Positions 60,790 to 64,000 of a stretch of 64,000 bases of DNA are shown here, in pieces; within the stretch, counting starts at the first letter, position 1, and every line of letters starts with the position of its first letter. Under the pieces are notes generated by a model. That model saw nothing but the letters and a program-made list of their open reading frames with translations, did no database searches and had not been told where the DNA came from. The DNA is from DASQGA01 sp963722715 (GTDB taxonomy: Bacteria; Actinomycetota; Thermoleophilia; Gaiellales; Gaiellaceae): contig CAVROA010000022.1 of the NCBI GenBank assembly GCA_963722715.1, positions 38,125 to 102,124 of the forward strand, in the 5' to 3' direction. The position numbers were made by a program, and so were the translations under genes.

Positions 60790-60844
60790 GTATTTCCCCG
60801 GGGGACCCCCTTGGTTTACCCCCTGCGGTCAGCGTACTGAGCGC
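60790..60844 (-). repeat. Intergenic conserved element, copy 2
   Basis: Read on the minus strand this resembles 18706-18765: TACGCTG...GGGGGTAA, then CAAG5TC5G4AAATAC. It lies between the convergent glyoxalase and dnaE genes. The surrounding 137-bp gap also has a 12-bp palindrome GCGCGGCCGCGC (60841-60852). Confidence 0.5.
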
Positions 60845-60859
60845 GGCCGCGCACATGGC

Positions 60860-60883
60860 ACACACGCTGTCGCAAGAGTGTGT
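60860..60883. terminator. Small hairpin after dnaE
   Basis: ACACAC (60860-60865) pairs with GTGTGT (60878-60883) around 12 nt. It lies 27 nt past the dnaE stop, without a T-run; a weak terminator candidate. Confidence 0.25.
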
Positions 60884-60909
60884 CGGACCTGAACGCCTGT
60901 GGCGAGTAG

Positions 60910-63900
60910 CTACGTGACAGCCGCTTCGCCGAGCAATGATTTTGCCTCTGCGAAGAAGTCGGCCTCGGGCCGGACCTTGAAGTCTGGCCCGAACGCGTAG
61001 GTTCGCGGTCCCTCCGATGTCTCGATCGCGACGACCACCGGGGCCTCGCCCGGATACTCCCGCACGAGATCGGCCAGGTTGCGCAGAAGCCCGGCGGGTG
61101 CCTTTCGCGCATCGACCTTGAGCCTCACTTCTGAGCGCTCAGGCGTTGCTTCGAACGGAGCAACTTCCATCGCGATCAGCTTCGTCTCGCCCTCCTGCTT
61201 GTGGTCGACGCGACCTTTGATCACGAGGACGCGATCCGCCTCGAGGAGATCGCGCGACGACGCATAGACCGAATTGAAGACCACGGTCTCGATCGACCCT
61301 GAAAGGTCGTCGAGCCGGAGGAACACCATTGGCTCGCCCTTCTTGGTCGTCAGAGCCTTGATCGCCCCGACGATGCCCCCGACCGTGAGGATCTCGCCGT
61401 CCCGCCGGCGTTCGACCTCGGCAAGCTGGCAATCGACCTTCTTCCTGAGCGATTCCTTCGCGCCCTGAAGAGGGTGCTCGGAGACGTAGAGACCCAAGGA
61501 CTCCTTCTCGAACGCCAGCCGCTCGTTCTTCTCCCACTCTTCGCCCGAGATAGGCGGATGGTGCTTGCGGGCGGCAGGTGCCTCTTCGCCGGCACCGCCG
61601 AGGTCGAAGATCGAGCTCTGGCCCGCCAGACGGTCAGCCTGCTGGCGCCCGCCAGCTCCGACCGCTTGCTCGAGGACGTTCCAGATCCCCATGCGAGCTG
61701 CGCCGGTCGAGTCGAACGCGCCACACTTGACCAGGGACTCCAGCGCACGCTTGTTGACCACCTGCGGATCGACCCGCTCGCAGAAATCCCAGATCGACTC
61801 GAACGAGCCGTCGGCCTCCCGGGCGGCGACAATAGCTCGAACGGCGTTCTCCCCGACGTTCTTCACGGCGTTGAGACCGAACCGGATTTTTCCTTCCACC
61901 ACTGCGAAGTCGGCCGCGGAGCAGTTGACATCCGGGGGCTCGACCTTGATCCCCATCTCCTCGCACGCGGCGACATAGAGCGGCACCCTGTCCTTCGTGT
62001 TCATGACCGACGAGATCAGCGCCGCCATGTACTCGGCCGGCCAGTTGGCCTTCAGGTAGGCGGTCCGGTAGGCGATCAGCGCATAACAGGCCGCGTGCGA
62101 CTTGTTGAAGGAATAGTCCTGCGCCTGCTCCATGTCCTTCCAGAGCTGGTTCGCGACCGACGGCGTGACGCCCTTCTGGGCGGCTCCTTCGAGGAACTTG
62201 TCCTTCAGGGAGGCCATCAGCGCGTGGATCTTCTTGCCGATCGCCTTCCGAAGATCGTCCGCCTCGGCCGGTGAGAAGCCGGCCAGCTGTTTGGCGATCT
62301 CCATGTACTGCTCCTGGTAGATGCAGATCCCGTACGTCGGCTCGGTGATCGGCTTCAGGCGCTCGTCGAGGAAGTGGGGCTGCTCTGCTCCTGCTTTGCG
62401 CTTCGCATAGACGGGGATGTAGCCCATCGGTCCCGGCCGGTAGAGCGCGACGAGCGCGATCAGATCCTCGAACTCGGTCGGGCGCACCTGCCGGAGCGCC
62501 TCACGCATCCCGGACGACTCGAACTGGAAGACGCCGGAGGATTCGCCGCGCTGCAGCATCGCGTAGGTCTTCGGATCGTCGAGCGGGATCGAGACGATGT
62601 CGACGCCGCCGACAAGCTCGATCGCCTTGTCGATGACGTCGAGGTTCCGGAGGCCGAGGAAGTCCATCTTCAGAAGCCCGAGCGCCTCCACGTCGCCCAT
62701 CGGGAATTGCGTCACGACCTCCTGATCTGGCCCTTTCTGCTGGAGCGGGATGTACTCGGTGAGCGGCCGGTCGCCGATCACGACGCCCGCTGCATGGATC
62801 GAGTCCTGGCGGACGAGCCCTTCGAGGGGCTTCGCGAGGTCGACGATCTGACGCACGGTCTCGTCCTGGTCGTAGGCGGCCTTGAGATCGGCGCCCTTCT
62901 TCAGGCAGTCGGCGAGGTAGACCTTCGGTCCCTCCGGGATCAGCTTCGCGATCCGGTCGACCGTGCCGTATGGGATGTCGAGAACGCGGCCGGCGTCCCG
63001 CACCGCCGCCCGCGCCATCATCGTGCCGAAGGTGATGATCTGCGCGACGCGGTTCCGGCCGTACTTCTCCGCCACGTAGTTGATGACCTGATCGCGGCCG
63101 TGGACCGAGAAGTCGATGTCGATGTCCGGCATCGACTTGCGGCCCGGGTTCAGGAAGCGCTCGAAGAGAAGGTCGTACTTGATGGGATCGATGTCGGTGA
63201 TCTCGAGGCTGTACGCGACGAGGCTCCCCGCCGCCGAGCCACGGCCAGGTCCGACGCCGATGCCGTTTCGCTTCGCGAACGAAATGAAGTCCCAGACGAT
63301 CAGGAAGTAGTCCGCAAAGCCCATCTCCCGGATCGTCTTCAGCTCGAACTTGAGTCGCTCCTGGAGCTCCGGGGTTACCTTTTCGTAGCGCTTTTGCAGG
63401 CCTTTTTCGCAGAGCTCGACGAGATAGTCGAAGGCGTCGCGCCCTTCCGGGGTCGGGAACGTCGGCAGCAGGATCCGCCCGAGCTCCATCGTCACGGTGC
63501 AGCGTTCGGCGATCTCGAGCGTGCGCGCGACCGCCTCCGGGTACGCCGCAAAGTCCTGCTGCATCTCCCCCGGGGTCTTGAAAAAGAACTGGTCCGTGTC
63601 GAAGCGCCAGTGGTTCGGGTTGGCGAGCGAGTCACCGGACTGGATGCAGAGAAGCGCCTCGTGGGCGCGCGCATCCTCGTGGCGCAAATAGTGGACGTCA
63701 CCTGTCGCGACGAGCGGAAGACCGGTGGAGGCGGCGATCTCCGCCAGCTGGGCGTTGATCTTCGGCTGCACCTCGAGTCCGGCGTCCTGCATCTCGAGGT
63801 ACGTCGAGTCGCGACCGAAGATGTCGCTCAGACGCGTCAGCTCCTTCTCGGCCTCGCCACGGTTCCCGTTTTCGAGCGCCTTGCAAACCCGGCCCGAGAG

Positions 63901-64000
63901 ACACCCGGAGAGTGCGATCAGCCCGGCCGAATGCGTGGAGAGGAGCTCCCAGTCGACTCGCGGCTTGTAGTAGTAGCCCTCGAGGAATCCGGCCGATGCG
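60910..64000 (-). CDS. dnaE: DNA polymerase III alpha subunit (partial, N-terminus outside window)
   Basis: About 1,029 residues are present; the N-terminal start of the PHP domain lies beyond the window. Intact segments include AGFLEGYYYKPRVDW, the catalytic GPGRGSAAGSLVAY and PDIDIDF, the fingers, a helix-hairpin-helix region, and a C-terminal OB domain (ILTVGGIVGAIKALTTKKGEPMVFLRLDDLSGSIE). It is of DnaE1 type, the replicative polymerase of actinobacteria. No frameshift is seen over 3 kb. Confidence 0.95.
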   Translation of the reverse strand, partial: ASAGFLEGYYYKPRVDWELLSTHSAGLIALSGCLSGRVCKALENGNRGEAEKELTRLSDIFGRDSTYLEMQDAGLEVQPKINAQLAEIAASTGLPLVATGDVHYLRHEDARAHEALLCIQSGDSLANPNHWRFDTDQFFFKTPGEMQQDFAAYPEAVARTLEIAERCTVTMELGRILLPTFPTPEGRDAFDYLVELCEKGLQKRYEKVTPELQERLKFELKTIREMGFADYFLIVWDFISFAKRNGIGVGPGRGSAAGSLVAYSLEITDIDPIKYDLLFERFLNPGRKSMPDIDIDFSVHGRDQVINYVAEKYGRNRVAQIITFGTMMARAAVRDAGRVLDIPYGTVDRIAKLIPEGPKVYLADCLKKGADLKAAYDQDETVRQIVDLAKPLEGLVRQDSIHAAGVVIGDRPLTEYIPLQQKGPDQEVVTQFPMGDVEALGLLKMDFLGLRNLDVIDKAIELVGGVDIVSIPLDDPKTYAMLQRGESSGVFQFESSGMREALRQVRPTEFEDLIALVALYRPGPMGYIPVYAKRKAGAEQPHFLDERLKPITEPTYGICIYQEQYMEIAKQLAGFSPAEADDLRKAIGKKIHALMASLKDKFLEGAAQKGVTPSVANQLWKDMEQAQDYSFNKSHAACYALIAYRTAYLKANWPAEYMAALISSVMNTKDRVPLYVAACEEMGIKVEPPDVNCSAADFAVVEGKIRFGLNAVKNVGENAVRAIVAAREADGSFESIWDFCERVDPQVVNKRALESLVKCGAFDSTGAARMGIWNVLEQAVGAGGRQQADRLAGQSSIFDLGGAGEEAPAARKHHPPISGEEWEKNERLAFEKESLGLYVSEHPLQGAKESLRKKVDCQLAEVERRRDGEILTVGGIVGAIKALTTKKGEPMVFLRLDDLSGSIETVVFNSVYASSRDLLEADRVLVIKGRVDHKQEGETKLIAMEVAPFEATPERSEVRLKVDARKAPAGLLRNLADLVREYPGEAPVVVAIETSEGPRTYAFGPDFKVRPEADFFAEAKSLLGEAAVT

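Noticed and set aside
1..64000. CRISPR arrays, insertion sequences, prophage or integrase genes
   Set aside because: No regular spacer repeats, no transposase- or integrase-like protein seen.
1..64000. tRNA or rRNA genes
   Set aside because: No cloverleaf-like segment or rRNA stretch recognised in the intergenic gaps; the gaps are mostly under 100 bp. A tRNAscan run would be decisive.

Overview
The window is 64 kb of high-GC DNA, almost wall-to-wall housekeeping genes. Gene order (recG-rsmD-coaD-SepIVA-like-DUF177-rpmF-plsX-acpP-rnc-smc-ftsY, ffh-rpsP-khpA-rimM-trmD-lepB-rplS-rnhB-yraN-comM-dprA, scpA-scpB-rluB), GTG/TTG starts, DtxR-type regulator and SepIVA-like protein point to an Actinomycetota genome. 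A deep lineage such as Thermoleophilia is my inference; it was not tested. I see no rRNA, tRNA, CRISPR array, insertion sequence or prophage.

Layout. 1-3.4 kb (+): a small accessory cluster of a formaldehyde-activating-enzyme (Fae) homologue, an enolase-superfamily enzyme, an amidohydrolase lacking one expected metal ligand, and a threonine-dehydratase-like PLP enzyme. 3.4-10.8 kb (-): the ffh to dprA operon (SRP, ribosome biogenesis, signal peptidase, RNase HII, competence/recombination). 10.9-11.8 kb: dodecin and a short-chain dehydrogenase, separated by a long inverted repeat. 12-22.5 kb (-): recG to ftsY. 22.6-27.7 kb: an MFS exporter, then a fatty-acid-kinase-like set (FakA, a lone receiver domain, a DegV/FakB-like protein, a bicupin) and rpmB. 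27.7-40.6 kb (-): priA-lipoprotein-def-fmt-rsmB-rpe-ribD-[cyclase/ATPase]-ribE-DUF3237-ribBA-ribH. 40.6-45.8 kb: a DtxR-type regulator, DUF4230, metK, a DUF3352 lipoprotein, gpsA. 45.8-52 kb (-): aroF-tyrA-aroA-cmk-plsC-der. 52-55.2 kb: trpS and two badly frameshifted secreted-protein genes. 55.2-64 kb: rluB, a GYD protein, scpB/scpA, lgt, a sigma/anti-sigma pair, a glyoxalase-fold protein, and dnaE running off the end.

Two themes cut across the genes. First, many operon-head genes have a TANNNT -10 box 6-12 nt before the start codon, as expected for leaderless transcripts, while genes inside operons are often joined by 4-bp GTGA/ATGA overlaps. Second, between 30 and 55 kb several genes that should be intact (rsmB, ribD, gpsA, a cyclase and two secreted proteins) carry 1-nt frameshifts, most of which can be placed in short homopolymers. 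These look more like consensus errors than true decay, but this cannot be decided from the sequence alone. The least explained non-coding signals are a ~55-nt element present twice in opposite orientation (18.7 and 60.8 kb) and the 85-nt inverted repeat at 11.1 kb.
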